Of a DNA stretch of 64,000 bases, positions 26,357 through 34,962 are shown one piece after another. This stretch comes from an uncultured Eubacteriales bacterium. Its GTDB lineage: Bacteria > Bacillota > Clostridia > Christensenellales > CAG-138. The stretch's first letter is position 1; every line of letters begins with the position of its first letter. The translations under genes and the position numbers were made by a program. The notes beneath the pieces are model-generated. The model did not search any database, was not told where the DNA came from, and saw only the letters and a program-made list of their open reading frames with translations. The DNA lies in contig URQH01000005.1 of NCBI GenBank assembly GCA_900549955.1, forward strand, positions 1 to 64,000, in the 5' to 3' direction.

Positions 26357-27994
26357 TCAGCCGCCAAACAGGCCGGAAATCCAGTTCCAGATCGTCCCGA
26401 AAAATCCCGCGGTTTCCTCCGGCTCGGGGCTTTGCTCCGCATCGGGCGCCGGCGTAACGTTGGGCACATAAATGCTGTCCGTCGTGACGACAAAACGGAC
26501 TGACCCACTGGAGGCCGCCGGATCACCGGAAAAGCTGGTATAGGCCTCCGCCAGCGCCTGCATCGAGTCCTTACGATCCAGCGCCAGCGCAATGCCGTCC
26601 GTGTTTTCAGACAGCTCCGCCAACCCTTCGTTGCAGAAGCGGCGCATGCCGCTGGACAGCCCGCGCGCCCCGGACACCAGCTCGGTCAGCCCATCGTTCA
26701 GGGACTGCATGCCGGCGGGAAGCGCCTGCAGGCCGCTGCTGAGCTCCTGCACGCCGCCCAACAGGCTGCCGAGCACCCCCTGCAACGTGGAGAGCGAACC
26801 CAGCAGTTGCGTCAGCTGTCCGCTCACCTCCCCCAGCTGGCTGCTCATCTGTCCGACCTGCTGGTTCCAGGCGGCGGTGATCGCGCTACGCAGCTGCGCC
26901 TCCTGCTCCGCGGAAAGCTCGCCGCCCATGGCAGCGACGACCTGATCCGCCACGGCATCCGCGCTGCCGGCCTGCACCTGGCCAATGGCGGTCAGCGCGC
27001 CCTGGATGGAGCTGCCCGCCTGCCCGACGGTTCCGGAGAGGCTGCTCTCCATGCCGGAGGCCATGCTGCCCATTGCCGCCGCCTGATCCGCCAGGTCGGT
27101 CATGCTGCCGGCAAATTCGTTCACGCCATCGGCAAACGTGGAAAGTCCGGAATAGACCTTCGAGGCGCCATAGGCAAGCTGGTTGCCGGAGTCCTCCAGT
27201 TCGTCTACGCCATCGACCAGCGACTGCAGCTCATCCAGCCGGCTGAGATCGCTGTCTTCAAAAATATCCGGCATGGCAACGGCCATGATGGAATCCAGCT
27301 CGAACGACGTCACATCCGCCTCAAAGCTCAGGCTGTTGCTGAGCTCGTCCGTCGCGTCGGTATCCAGGTTTTCCGCCATGCCCGGGAACGTGATCCCAAA
27401 CACCGACAGGCTCCCGGCATCGGAAAGCAGGTGCGCATTGGTACATTGGACGGAAGAAAAATCATCGCTGAGCGCTATGATCGTGACAATGTTGAGCGGC
27501 GTATACAGCGAGAGCGTCTCTTCCCCCAGCTCCACGGTATTGCGCAACTCGTTTGTGTACGTCACGGTCACGCGCACATGGCCACTCTTTCCCGCAATCT
27601 CCTCTGGAGTCAGCGTTTCCCCGTCCAGTTCATACGTCACCGCCATGGTAAAGGGCAACTGCCCCTCCGACACGCCCTGGTAGCACACGTCCTCGCCGTC
27701 CGCTTCAAACACCCATGCGTCGCCATTGCGCTTGGGCGTTTCGTTGGCCAGGATGTTGTGCACATCCGTTAAGTTGGACACGTCAGTCAGCTGCTCCCGT
27801 CCATCCGGGTTGACAATGTAAACGCTCGACAGGACGGAAGAGACCTCGCCGGACGCTGTGGCCGTGACATAGACCGTCTCGCTGCGGTCCAGCGGCTCCT
27901 GCTGCTCGGCGGCTGCTGCGCGCGGCCAAGCGATCGCGGACAACAACAGCGCAAGCGACAGGCAGCAAACGCGTTTTACCAGCAGATGCTTCAT
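26357..27994 (-). CDS. secreted helical protein of an FtsX-type ABC locus
   Basis: The 545-residue product has a signal peptide (cut likely near A29, WPRAAAAE). Residues about 35-260 are a beta-rich domain of unknown type (VYVTATASGEVSSVLSSVYI). Residues about 260-440 are helical with Leu/Gly-spaced repeats (LSSLQ, LPAGMQSLNDGLTELVSGAR), like the heptads of YhgE/Pip-type proteins. The C-terminus is proline/glutamate-rich and ends in a short hydrophobic stretch, WNWISGLFGG. It follows a 31-codon gene by 4 nt and an FtsX permease gene, so it probably works with that transporter outside the membrane. Function unknown. Confidence 0.85.
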   Translation of the reverse strand: MKHLLVKRVCCLSLALLLSAIAWPRAAAAEQQEPLDRSETVYVTATASGEVSSVLSSVYIVNPDGREQLTDVSNLTDVHNILANETPKRNGDAWVFEADGEDVCYQGVSEGQLPFTMAVTYELDGETLTPEEIAGKSGHVRVTVTYTNELRNTVELGEETLSLYTPLNIVTIIALSDDFSSVQCTNAHLLSDAGSLSVFGITFPGMAENLDTDATDELSNSLSFEADVTSFELDSIMAVAMPDIFEDSDLSRLDELQSLVDGVDELEDSGNQLAYGASKVYSGLSTFADGVNEFAGSMTDLADQAAAMGSMASGMESSLSGTVGQAGSSIQGALTAIGQVQAGSADAVADQVVAAMGGELSAEQEAQLRSAITAAWNQQVGQMSSQLGEVSGQLTQLLGSLSTLQGVLGSLLGGVQELSSGLQALPAGMQSLNDGLTELVSGARGLSSGMRRFCNEGLAELSENTDGIALALDRKDSMQALAEAYTSFSGDPAASSGSVRFVVTTDSIYVPNVTPAPDAEQSPEPEETAGFFGTIWNWISGLFGG

Positions 27995-27998
27995 CGTC

Positions 27999-28094
27999 TC
28001 AACCTCCCAGTATTGCAGAAATCACGCCGACTCCGCCGCCCAGAAGCATGAGGGCGGCCAGAATCAGGCAAACGATACGGACACTCTTTTTCAT
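27999..28094 (-). CDS. 31-residue single-pass membrane peptide
   Basis: This short gene encodes a peptide beginning MKKSVRIVCLILAALMLLGG and ending VISAILGG: two lysines, then one hydrophobic helix. GGAG lies 10 nt upstream of ATG 28094. The stop is 4 nt before the ATG of the secreted-protein gene, and its last codons contain that gene's GGGAGG ribosome binding site. It lies 52 nt after the permease gene. It could be a transporter accessory peptide or simply a translational coupler. Confidence 0.7.
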   Translation of the reverse strand: MKKSVRIVCLILAALMLLGGGVGVISAILGG

Positions 28095-28146
28095 GATTCA
28101 TACGCTCCAATGTGATCATATTGTCTTTGTGCGGGGCGGTGCGCAC

Positions 28147-30657
28147 TCATTCGGCGCTCTTGAGCGACTCTACCATATCGATCGAGCGCACCTTCCTGCG
28201 CATCAGCAGATTGACCGTCAGGGAAAACACGACGGACAGCGCAAGGCTGTAGACATAGCTGAGCGGCATGATCTCCCGCACAAACGTGACCATATCCACC
28301 TCGCACGTCACAATCACAAACTGGTGGAGCACGCGGCCAAGCAGCAGGCCGAGCAGCGCGCCAATGGCGGACAGCGAGTTGTTTTCGCGGAACACATAAT
28401 CGTACATCTCGCGGTCGGTAAAGCCCAGCACCTGCAGCGTAGCCAGCTCGCGCCGGCGCTCAGTGATGTTGATGTTCGTCAGGTTCAGCAGCACCACGAA
28501 CGACAGCGCACCCGCGGAGAGGATCAGGATGCCGATGACATAGTTCAGCACGCTCAGGCTGTCCCAAATGGTGTCAAAGATGTCGCTGAGGAAGACGACC
28601 GAATACACGCGCTTGTCGGTCAGCATGCGCTGCGCCCATTCGTCCTCATTTTCCTCCGTCAGGCCGTCGATGTTGGCCATGATGCCGTTGTACTGCAGCG
28701 GCTCCCCCATCACCTGTTCATACAGCGCCGGCGTAAAATAGGCATAGTGATACACATAGTTTTCCGCTATCGCCGAAATGGGCACCTCGTACTCGGAAGA
28801 CCCACTCTCCAGATACAGCGTGTCGCCGACGGACAGCCCGTACAGCTCCGCCAGCTTGCGCGTGATGACTACGCCTGCATCCGTCAGCTCGATCGGGTTG
28901 CCGGCGGTATCCCTTAGATGTACGAGCTCCGCAAAGATTCCCGGATCGTGCACGGCAAACAGGTGGATCTCCGCGGAATCCGCGGCGTCCGGCGCGCCGC
29001 CCTTGACCGTCTTCTCATAGAAGAACGAGACGTGCCCGAAGGAACCGTCGTCCTGTGAGGCCAGCAGGTCGGAAAGCTCCTGCTGGGACATGGCGTCGTA
29101 CGTATACGCCTGGATGTCCATCGTCCAGATCTCCTCAAACTGCTTTTCCGCAATCCCGTAGATCGAGTCGGACAGGCCAAAGCCGGTCAGCAGCAGCGCA
29201 CAGCTGCCGGCAATGCCGATGACGCTCATCCAGAAGCGCTTCTTATACCGGATGAGGTTGCGCACCGTGACCTTGGCAGTAAAGTTCAGCCGTTTCCAGA
29301 GCCACGGGATTCGCTCGAGGAACACGCGCTTACCGGGCTTGGGCGCCTTCGGACGCATGAGCGATGCCGGCACCTCGCGCAGCGTGGAAACGCTGACCAG
29401 CGCAGCTGCCAGCGTCACACAGCCCACCACCGCCAATATGGAAAGAACGGCGATATCGGCCCAGTAAGGCGTTTGGAAATTGGGCAACCGGTACATGATG
29501 CCATAGGCCGAGCCAATGACGGTCGGGAACAGCCAGAACCCGAGCAGGCTGCCCAGCACGCTGCCCACCAGGCTGGCCAATATCGCATACATCAGGTACT
29601 GTAACATGATGGAAAACTGCGAATAGCCCAGCGCCTTGAGCGTGCCCATCTGGATGCGCTGTTCCTCGACCATGCGCGTCATCGTCGTGAGCGCGACAAG
29701 CGCCGCCACGATCAAAAAGATCAGCGGGAAAAACATGCCGACCGCCGCAATGCGGTCCGTGTTGGCGGAATAGTCCGAATAGCCCGGGTTGCTGCTGCGG
29801 GTCTGGACATACCAGGTGGCGTCGGTCGTGTCCCCATACGCCTCGATGCGACGCACGACCTCGTCGATCAGCTGCTCGTACTCGTCGGAAAAGCAGTTGA
29901 GCGCCGCCGCGCCGGACACGGAGATCTCCACCTGCGTATACCGGGCGGCAAACATCGCCATCATGGGCATACGCGAACCGAGCTTGCCGATCGCGTTGCC
30001 GGACGCATAGGCAAACCCATCGCTCTTGCCGCTGCCAATGGTACTCGTGCCGCGGTCAAAATTGGAAATGTACCGGGCCGATTCCACAAAACCGGTGACA
30101 TACAGTTCCGTGCTCCCGCCGGACGTCGTCAGCGTCACGCTGTCGCCGATCTGGAAGCCCTTCTCCTGCAGCAAGCTGTCCAGCACAATTTCATGATCGT
30201 CCTCCGGCAACCGGCCGGAAATGAGCTGTAACCGGTCGAGGTGGTCCCGCTCGGTGTCAATGCCATAGTCCGGCAGCGGGGAGAACGTCATCGGATGCTC
30301 CAGAAGTTCCGGAAACGGCAGGGAAAGCATGTGGATGTTGTACTCGACCTCGTCGGTGCCGGTGCGCTGCATCAGCGCGTCCACGGTCAACACCGGCTCC
30401 ACGGTCTCGACGCCTGGAATTTCCTCGAGCGCCTCGATGTCGTCCTCGTTCAGCCCCGCGGTAGACATAGCGGTAATATCCGGCAGGCGCGCTTCATCGA
30501 GATAGTTGTCCGCCGTCAGTTTCATGTCCGGGCCGGAGGCGCGGATGCCCGTGAAAAAGGCGACGCCGATGGCGGAAATGCTGAAAATGGAAAGCAGGCG
30601 CAGCAGCGTGCGCTGGATTTCCCTGCGTAAATTTCTCCAAAGATACCGCGTCTTCAT
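28147..30657 (-). CDS. FtsX/MacB-type ABC transporter permease
   Basis: The 836-residue product has the doubled FtsX layout. It has an N-terminal membrane helix (about 17-36), a large extracytoplasmic domain (about 40-300), three helices (about 305-430), a second extracytoplasmic domain (about 495-690) and three C-terminal helices. PLIFLIVAALVALTTMTRMV and ILSAGALSFVVLLNLTNINI are typical of the two FtsX domains. Such permeases move or mechanically extract substrates, often peptides or lipids, and need a LolD/MacB-type ATPase, encoded just upstream. The substrate is not predictable. Confidence 0.93.
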   Translation of the reverse strand: MKTRYLWRNLRREIQRTLLRLLSIFSISAIGVAFFTGIRASGPDMKLTADNYLDEARLPDITAMSTAGLNEDDIEALEEIPGVETVEPVLTVDALMQRTGTDEVEYNIHMLSLPFPELLEHPMTFSPLPDYGIDTERDHLDRLQLISGRLPEDDHEIVLDSLLQEKGFQIGDSVTLTTSGGSTELYVTGFVESARYISNFDRGTSTIGSGKSDGFAYASGNAIGKLGSRMPMMAMFAARYTQVEISVSGAAALNCFSDEYEQLIDEVVRRIEAYGDTTDATWYVQTRSSNPGYSDYSANTDRIAAVGMFFPLIFLIVAALVALTTMTRMVEEQRIQMGTLKALGYSQFSIMLQYLMYAILASLVGSVLGSLLGFWLFPTVIGSAYGIMYRLPNFQTPYWADIAVLSILAVVGCVTLAAALVSVSTLREVPASLMRPKAPKPGKRVFLERIPWLWKRLNFTAKVTVRNLIRYKKRFWMSVIGIAGSCALLLTGFGLSDSIYGIAEKQFEEIWTMDIQAYTYDAMSQQELSDLLASQDDGSFGHVSFFYEKTVKGGAPDAADSAEIHLFAVHDPGIFAELVHLRDTAGNPIELTDAGVVITRKLAELYGLSVGDTLYLESGSSEYEVPISAIAENYVYHYAYFTPALYEQVMGEPLQYNGIMANIDGLTEENEDEWAQRMLTDKRVYSVVFLSDIFDTIWDSLSVLNYVIGILILSAGALSFVVLLNLTNINITERRRELATLQVLGFTDREMYDYVFRENNSLSAIGALLGLLLGRVLHQFVIVTCEVDMVTFVREIMPLSYVYSLALSVVFSLTVNLLMRRKVRSIDMVESLKSAE

Positions 30658-30679
30658 GCCGTCGCCCCGCTTTCGCCGC

Positions 30680-31381
30680 TCACCATTCTATCTCGCTGAT
30701 CGACGTGGGATGTTCGTTGAGATAGTGCCCGGCGATCGTCCCGTTCTTGACCTGGATAACGCGGTCCGCCATGGGCTTGAGCGCGGCATTATGCGTAATG
30801 ATGATGACCGTCATGCCTTGTTTGCGGCACGTGTCCTGCAAGAGCGTGAGCACCTGCTTGCCGGTCTGGTAGTCCAGTGCGCCCGTCGGCTCGTCGCACA
30901 GCATCAGCTTCGGGTTCTTGGCCAGCGCGCGCGCAATGGACACGCGCTGCTGCTCGCCGCCGGAGAGCTGCGCGGGAAAATTCCGCATCCTGTCCTTCAG
31001 ACCCACCTGTTCCAGCACGGCCTCCGCGGGCAGCGGGTTTTTGCAGATCTGCGCCGCCAGCTCCACGTTTTCCAGCGCGGTGAGGTTTTGCACCAGGTTG
31101 TAAAACTGGAACACAAATCCGACCATGCTGCGGCGGTACAGCGTCAACTCCCTTTTGGAATAGTGCTCGACATGCACGCCGTCCACGATGACCTCGCCGC
31201 TCGTAGCGCTGTCCATGCCGCCCAGGATGTTCAAAAGCGTCGTCTTGCCGGCGCCCGACGGACCCACCACCACGCACAGCTCGCCCTTCTCCACCTCGAA
31301 GTTCACGCCGCTGAGCGCATCGATCACGACCTCGCCCATGTTATATTGCTTTTTCACATCCCGCATTTCAATATATGCCAT
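30680..31381 (-). CDS. LolD/MacB-type ABC transporter ATPase
   Basis: The 233-residue product powers the FtsX-type permease that follows 22 nt downstream. Walker A is GPSGAGKT, the signature is LSGGEQQR and Walker [13 protein letters not shown]. Two in-frame ATG codons lie together; 31381 is chosen because AGAGG stands 7 nt upstream. It is the first gene of the four-gene operon. Confidence 0.95.
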   Translation of the reverse strand: MAYIEMRDVKKQYNMGEVVIDALSGVNFEVEKGELCVVVGPSGAGKTTLLNILGGMDSATSGEVIVDGVHVEHYSKRELTLYRRSMVGFVFQFYNLVQNLTALENVELAAQICKNPLPAEAVLEQVGLKDRMRNFPAQLSGGEQQRVSIARALAKNPKLMLCDEPTGALDYQTGKQVLTLLQDTCRKQGMTVIIITHNAALKPMADRVIQVKNGTIAGHYLNEHPTSISEIEW

Positions 31382-31417
31382 AGCCATACCTCTGCCGATT
31401 CTCAACTCTTGCTCAAT

Positions 31418-31446
31418 ACTATAGCGGGTGTCCTCATACGGCGCAA
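31418..31446 (-). promoter_or_regulatory. promoter of the FtsX-type ABC operon
   Basis: TTGCGC (31441-31446) and TATAGT (31418-31423) are spaced 17 nt on the minus strand, 37 nt before ATG 31381. Confidence 0.7.
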
Positions 31447-31524
31447 GTGCGCGGCGGCGATTTTCAAATTATCTTCACTTTCTGCGTAGAATTTGGCAGA
31501 ATTGTGCTTCCGCACCACGCAAAG

Positions 31525-31550
31525 GCGCCGGGCGAAACTTCGCCCGGCGC
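31525..31550 (-). terminator. hairpin after the foldase gene
   Basis: A 10-bp GC-rich stem GCGCCGGGCG/CGCCCGGCGC with loop GAAGTTTC-like bases lies 20 nt after the PrsA-like stop. Only CTTT follows, so efficiency is uncertain. Confidence 0.55.
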
Positions 31551-31570
31551 AATCTCGTGACCCACTGTTT

Positions 31571-32701
31571 TTACTTCCCAACCGTACGGTAAAGCGACTC
31601 ATCGCGGGTGACAAGCCCTTCCGTCTCCAGCCAGCCGTTCAGCACCTCATTGTAGTGCTCGTTCTTCAACACGTTAGTAAAATAGGCGTCCAGCGACTCC
31701 TGCTGCTCTTCATAGGAGATCACGCGAGACGGTTCCGTACTCACCCGCTTGATGATGTGATATCCCTCGCTGCTCTGCACAGCCGGCGACACGTCGCCAT
31801 CGTTCTCCAGCGCAAGCGCCGCATCCAGAAACTCCGTGATGAAATTGGCGCCCTCGCCGACCAGATAGCCGTTCGCATAGGCCTCGCTCTCCATGCCGGG
31901 ATCGGTGTTGTACTCCTCCAGCAGCGTTTCAAAATCCTCGCCCGCCTCGAGCTTTTCCAGCACTTCGTTGGCCGTCTCCTCGTCCGCGACCAGGATCTGC
32001 CGGACACGGAAGAACCCCTCCGGCACATACAGCGGGATGCAGCTGTAACCATAGGCCGCGGAGGTCGCATAAGAGAAATATGAGCTGGGCGTTTCGTCAA
32101 ACAGCTCCTGCTGTTGGGCCAGCTCCTCGTCATACATCGCGCGCAGTTCTTCAGCCGTAGGCTGCACCTCGTCCAGAATCTGGTTCTGCAGCTTTTCGAT
32201 GATCATGTTATCGCGGGCGCTGTCAAGATACGACTGCTTGACCTCGGACACGGTCATGCCGTTGTCCACCAGCGCGTCCGTCAACAGCTTGTTGGCATAG
32301 GCCCGGACGTCGCTCGCGCCCGCGTTCTCAGCCGCCTGCAGAAACTGGTCATAAAACGCATCGTAGGATTCCTTGCCCGTCGTCTCCGCCTCGGCCACCT
32401 CCTCCTCCGTCAGGGTGATGCCGGCCTGATCCGCCTGGTAGAGCAGCATCTCGCTGTTGATGAGCTGATCCAGAATATAATCCTGGAAATCTGCCAGCCC
32501 CTCGTCTGTCGAGAGATCGTATCCATAGTATACGGCATAGGCCTCGTTGTTGTGATAGGCGTTGGTAAACTGCTGCATCGTGATTTCCCGGTCGCCGACC
32601 CGGGCAACCACGCGGTTGTCCTTTGCGGCACAGCCGGCCAGCAACGGCATGGCGGCCAGCGCCAGCGCCAGCACAAGACAGATCAGGGTAGAACGCTTCA
32701 T
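31571..32701 (-). CDS. PrsA/SurA-like peptidylprolyl isomerase lipoprotein
   Basis: The 376-residue product is a lipoprotein (lipobox LLAGC, C24) with a SurA N-type helical region (about 30-220) and a parvulin-like PPIC domain (about 225-330; VRQILVADEETANEVLEKL and SSEGYHIIKRV). It helps fold secreted proteins outside the membrane. GAGGTGAT stands upstream of ATG 32701. It has its own consensus promoter and appears monocistronic. Confidence 0.92.
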   Translation of the reverse strand: MKRSTLICLVLALALAAMPLLAGCAAKDNRVVARVGDREITMQQFTNAYHNNEAYAVYYGYDLSTDEGLADFQDYILDQLINSEMLLYQADQAGITLTEEEVAEAETTGKESYDAFYDQFLQAAENAGASDVRAYANKLLTDALVDNGMTVSEVKQSYLDSARDNMIIEKLQNQILDEVQPTAEELRAMYDEELAQQQELFDETPSSYFSYATSAAYGYSCIPLYVPEGFFRVRQILVADEETANEVLEKLEAGEDFETLLEEYNTDPGMESEAYANGYLVGEGANFITEFLDAALALENDGDVSPAVQSSEGYHIIKRVSTEPSRVISYEEQQESLDAYFTNVLKNEHYNEVLNGWLETEGLVTRDESLYRTVGK

Positions 32702-32736
32702 TTGTATATCACCTCATCAGGTTAGTTAACCGTCAT

Positions 32737-32765
32737 ATTATACTGTCCGGCAGCCGCTCTGTCAA
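32737..32765 (-). promoter_or_regulatory. consensus promoter of the foldase gene
   Basis: TTGACA (32760-32765) and TATAAT (32737-32742) are perfect consensus boxes spaced 17 nt. The -35 box overlaps the stop codon of the upstream phosphorylase gene. Confidence 0.88.
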
Positions 32766-33622
32766 TCTTCGGCCAGCGTCAGAAACGCCGCCATGCCGCC
32801 GGTGAGCCCATGATCACGCCGGTGCGAATAGAGGCGCGCATCCTCCACCGTACACACCTCCATGAGCGAAACGTGCTCCGGCAACACCCCGGCTTCAAAA
32901 AACTGCGCCGCCGCCACCCGCCACAGGTCCACATACGCCTTGCCCGGCCGGCCCGCACGGCAGCAGTCCGCCTGTGGGAACGCCGCTGCAAACTGCGCCG
33001 CCACGTCAACGCCTACTTCAAAGCACCGGGGGCAGATGGACGGTCCCACGCCCACGAGCAGCTCGGACGCATGCGAACCAAACTGCGCGGCCATCTCCGA
33101 CACGAGCGCCGCGCCGATGCGGGCGAGCGCGCCGCGCCAGCCGGCATGCGCCAGCCCAATGGCCCGCTTATGCGGATCGACCGCAAAAAACGCCATGCAG
33201 TCCGCATGCCCCGTCACGAGCGTCACGCCCGGCTCGTCCGTCACCAGTCCATCGCAAGGCGGCAACGGCGGCCGGGTATACCCGGCGCCCCGGTCCGCCG
33301 CGCCAACGCGGCGCACGGTCGCCCCGTGCTCATACGTATCCATGACCATATCCGCTTCCGCAATCCCCGCCGCGCGGCAGAAAATGCGGTAGTTCTCCAT
33401 CGTGCGCTCCCGCGGCTCAAAGCCCCGGGAAAAGCTCAGGTTCAGAGACGACAGCGCCCCCTCGCTCACGCCGCCGGTGCGCGCGCTGAAGCCGTGGCGC
33501 ACAAACGGCAGCGATGAAAGCGCCGGCAATCGGTAGATGCCCACGCCGCCCGGCCGCTGCTCATATTCATAGCCGCGGACAAGTTTGCCATAGTCCCGCA
33601 GAAACGCTTCGCGCTGCGTCAT
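32762..33622 (-). CDS. purine nucleoside phosphorylase LACC1/YfiH family
   Basis: The 286-residue product belongs to the family once called polyphenol oxidase or laccase and now known as a zinc-dependent purine nucleoside phosphorylase/adenosine deaminase. The metal-site residues are visible in VTGHADCMAFF and AHAGWRGAL, and GPSICPRCFEVG follows. The C-terminus has YSHRRDHGLTGGMAAFL. The ATG overlaps the nrdR stop by 4 nt. Together with the nucleoside transporter region further right this fits nucleoside salvage. Confidence 0.92.
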   Translation of the reverse strand: MTQREAFLRDYGKLVRGYEYEQRPGGVGIYRLPALSSLPFVRHGFSARTGGVSEGALSSLNLSFSRGFEPRERTMENYRIFCRAAGIAEADMVMDTYEHGATVRRVGAADRGAGYTRPPLPPCDGLVTDEPGVTLVTGHADCMAFFAVDPHKRAIGLAHAGWRGALARIGAALVSEMAAQFGSHASELLVGVGPSICPRCFEVGVDVAAQFAAAFPQADCCRAGRPGKAYVDLWRVAAAQFFEAGVLPEHVSLMEVCTVEDARLYSHRRDHGLTGGMAAFLTLAED

Positions 33623-34077
33623 TGTTTTTCATCCAGCAGGCGCTGCAGCTCGGCGAGGAATGTCTGCGTGTCCTTGAACTCCCGGTAGACGGACGCAAAG
33701 CGCACGTATGCCACCTCGTCCACCGTCTTGAGCCGCTTCATGACGATCTCGCCGATATCTGTGGTGGAGATTTCGGAAGCCAGGGTGTTGTATACCTCGC
33801 GCGTGATGTCCTCGACCAGCTTGTCCTGCTCGGCCGCAGCGACCGGCCGCTTTTCGCACGCCTTACGGATGCCGGCGCGCACTTTTTCGCTGTCATACGG
33901 CTCCCGGCGCCCATCGCGCTTGACGACCATGATCGGCAACTCTTCTATTTTTTCATATGTCGTGAACCGCCGCCCGCAGTTGATGCACTCGCGCCGCCTG
34001 CGAATCGCGCTGCCGTCCTCCGTCGGCCTGCTGTCGATGACCTTGCTGTCCGTACCCGCACAATATCTGCACTTCAT
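33619..34077 (-). CDS. nrdR: transcriptional repressor NrdR
   Basis: The 152-residue product represses ribonucleotide reductase genes in response to dATP/ATP. It has the zinc ribbon MKCRYCAGTDSKVIDSR with the second pair CINCGRRFTTYE, then an ATP-cone domain (VVKRDGRREPYDSEKV). Length is standard. No NrdR box pair was found within the window, so its targets lie elsewhere. Confidence 0.96.
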   Translation of the reverse strand: MKCRYCAGTDSKVIDSRPTEDGSAIRRRRECINCGRRFTTYEKIEELPIMVVKRDGRREPYDSEKVRAGIRKACEKRPVAAAEQDKLVEDITREVYNTLASEISTTDIGEIVMKRLKTVDEVAYVRFASVYREFKDTQTFLAELQRLLDEKQ

Positions 34078-34115
34078 TGGTACTCCACCCTTCGCATTCT
34101 ATATATGGTAGCATA

Positions 34116-34367
34116 TCATATTTTGGGGTCGATTTCTACCAAAATCACGTCCTCGCCAAACTTTTTAATTTTGCAAAACGGGATCGCCAGCTCCTCCTCG
34201 CTGTGCAGCAGCCCAAACAGACGCGCCGGCCCCGGCACCAGGATCGACAACACGATGCCCGAACAGATATCCAGTTCCATGTCGCAGATGTGTCCGAGCC
34301 GCGCCCCATCGCACACATTGATCACTTCCTTGCGGCGCAGCTCGCAAAAGGACGTCTTGTTCAGCAT
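34116..34367 (-). CDS. YlmC/YmxH-family sporulation protein (PRC-barrel)
   Basis: The 83-residue product begins MLNKTSFCELRRKEVINVCD and has ARLGHICDMELDICSG, typical of the small PRC-barrel proteins of the YlmC/YmxH family found in spore formers. Their exact role is not established. ATG 34367 is chosen because GGAGG lies 9 nt upstream; the longer frame starts in the rpsU terminator region. It lies just upstream of nrdR. Confidence 0.88.
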   Translation of the reverse strand: MLNKTSFCELRRKEVINVCDGARLGHICDMELDICSGIVLSILVPGPARLFGLLHSEEELAIPFCKIKKFGEDVILVEIDPKI

Positions 34368-34423
34368 TGGCCCGCACCTCCTCCTCTTCGACAAATTATG
34401 CGTTTGCGGCCAGCGGCAGAACC

Positions 34424-34459
34424 AAAACAAAAGAAAGAGAGCGTGCAGATCACGCTCTC
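34424..34459 (-). terminator. terminator after rpsU
   Basis: A 9-bp stem GAGAGCGTG/CACGCTCTC (34437-34459) is followed on the minus strand by TTTCTTTTGTTTT. It lies 15 nt after the rpsU stop. Confidence 0.85.
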
Positions 34460-34474
34460 CTCAAAATCCAAATC

Positions 34475-34645
34475 TTAATACTTGCGCTTTCTGGCGGCTT
34501 CCGCCTTCTTTTTGCGCTTCACGCTCGGCTTTTCATAATGCTCACGGCGACGAACCTCAGCCAAGACGCCAGACCGGGCGCACTTGCGTTTGAATCGCTT
34601 CAGAGCGCTTTCCAGGGACTCGTTTTCACCGACACGAATTTCCAT
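34475..34645 (-). CDS. rpsU: ribosomal protein bS21
   Basis: This 56-residue gene encodes a product starting [20 protein letters not shown] and ending in a lysine/arginine-rich tail ([10 protein letters not shown]). It matches bS21 along its full length. bS21 sits on the platform of the 30S subunit and helps initiation. GGAGGG lies a few bases upstream of ATG 34645. It has its own promoter and terminator, so it is a single-gene unit. Confidence 0.96.
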   Translation of the reverse strand: MEIRVGENESLESALKRFKRKCARSGVLAEVRRREHYEKPSVKRKKKAEAARKRKY

Positions 34646-34701
34646 TCCCTTTTCCCTCCCCTCTTTTGCGACACTTCTTCTTCGCGAAGACGCTATCGAG
34701 T

Positions 34702-34730
34702 ATTATAATCGAGCGCATGCATGAAGTCAA
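34702..34730 (-). promoter_or_regulatory. rpsU promoter
   Basis: TTGACT (34725-34730) and TATAAT (34702-34707) are spaced 17 nt on the minus strand, about 57 nt before ATG 34645. Confidence 0.85.
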
Positions 34731-34836
34731 TAAAAAAATGGGAATCACACGGACGGAATATAGCCCCTGCCACCTCTCCGCCCGCAACCTGACGATCCTC
34801 CTCAATATTGGGAATTTTTTTGTAATAAAATATATA

Positions 34837-34858
34837 GTCCTCACAGGACATTTGTCCT
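34837..34858. promoter_or_regulatory. overlapping inverted repeats upstream of the nucleoside transporter
   Basis: The sequence GTCCT-CAC-AGGAC-ATTT-GTCCT contains two overlapping perfect inverted repeats that share the central AGGAC. It abuts the -35 box of the BMP gene promoter and lies between the divergent rpsU and BMP genes (34646-34962, 317 nt without a gene). This makes it a candidate operator. No regulator is identified. Confidence 0.45.
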
Positions 34859-34886
34859 TTGCAAAATCGAAAATGTCTGATAGAAT
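34858..34886 (+). promoter_or_regulatory. promoter of the nucleoside transporter operon
   Basis: TTTGCA (34858-34863) and TAGAAT (34881-34886) are spaced 17 nt. The leader to ATG 34963 contains a 7-bp hairpin CCGTACA/TGTACGG at 34907-34923. Confidence 0.65.
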
Positions 34887-34962
34887 GTCATCAGATATGG
34901 GACTGATCCGTACACGTTGTACGGCGGTTCCACATCAAAATGACAGGAGGAAAGAAAGCAGT

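Noticed and set aside
34666..34962. N-terminal extension of the BMP lipoprotein
   Set aside because: It spans the promoter region and would hide the lipoprotein signal peptide starting at 34963.
34886..34962. Purine riboswitch before the nucleoside importer
   Set aside because: The leader is only about 75 nt and shows one 7-bp hairpin, without the conserved purine-aptamer loops.
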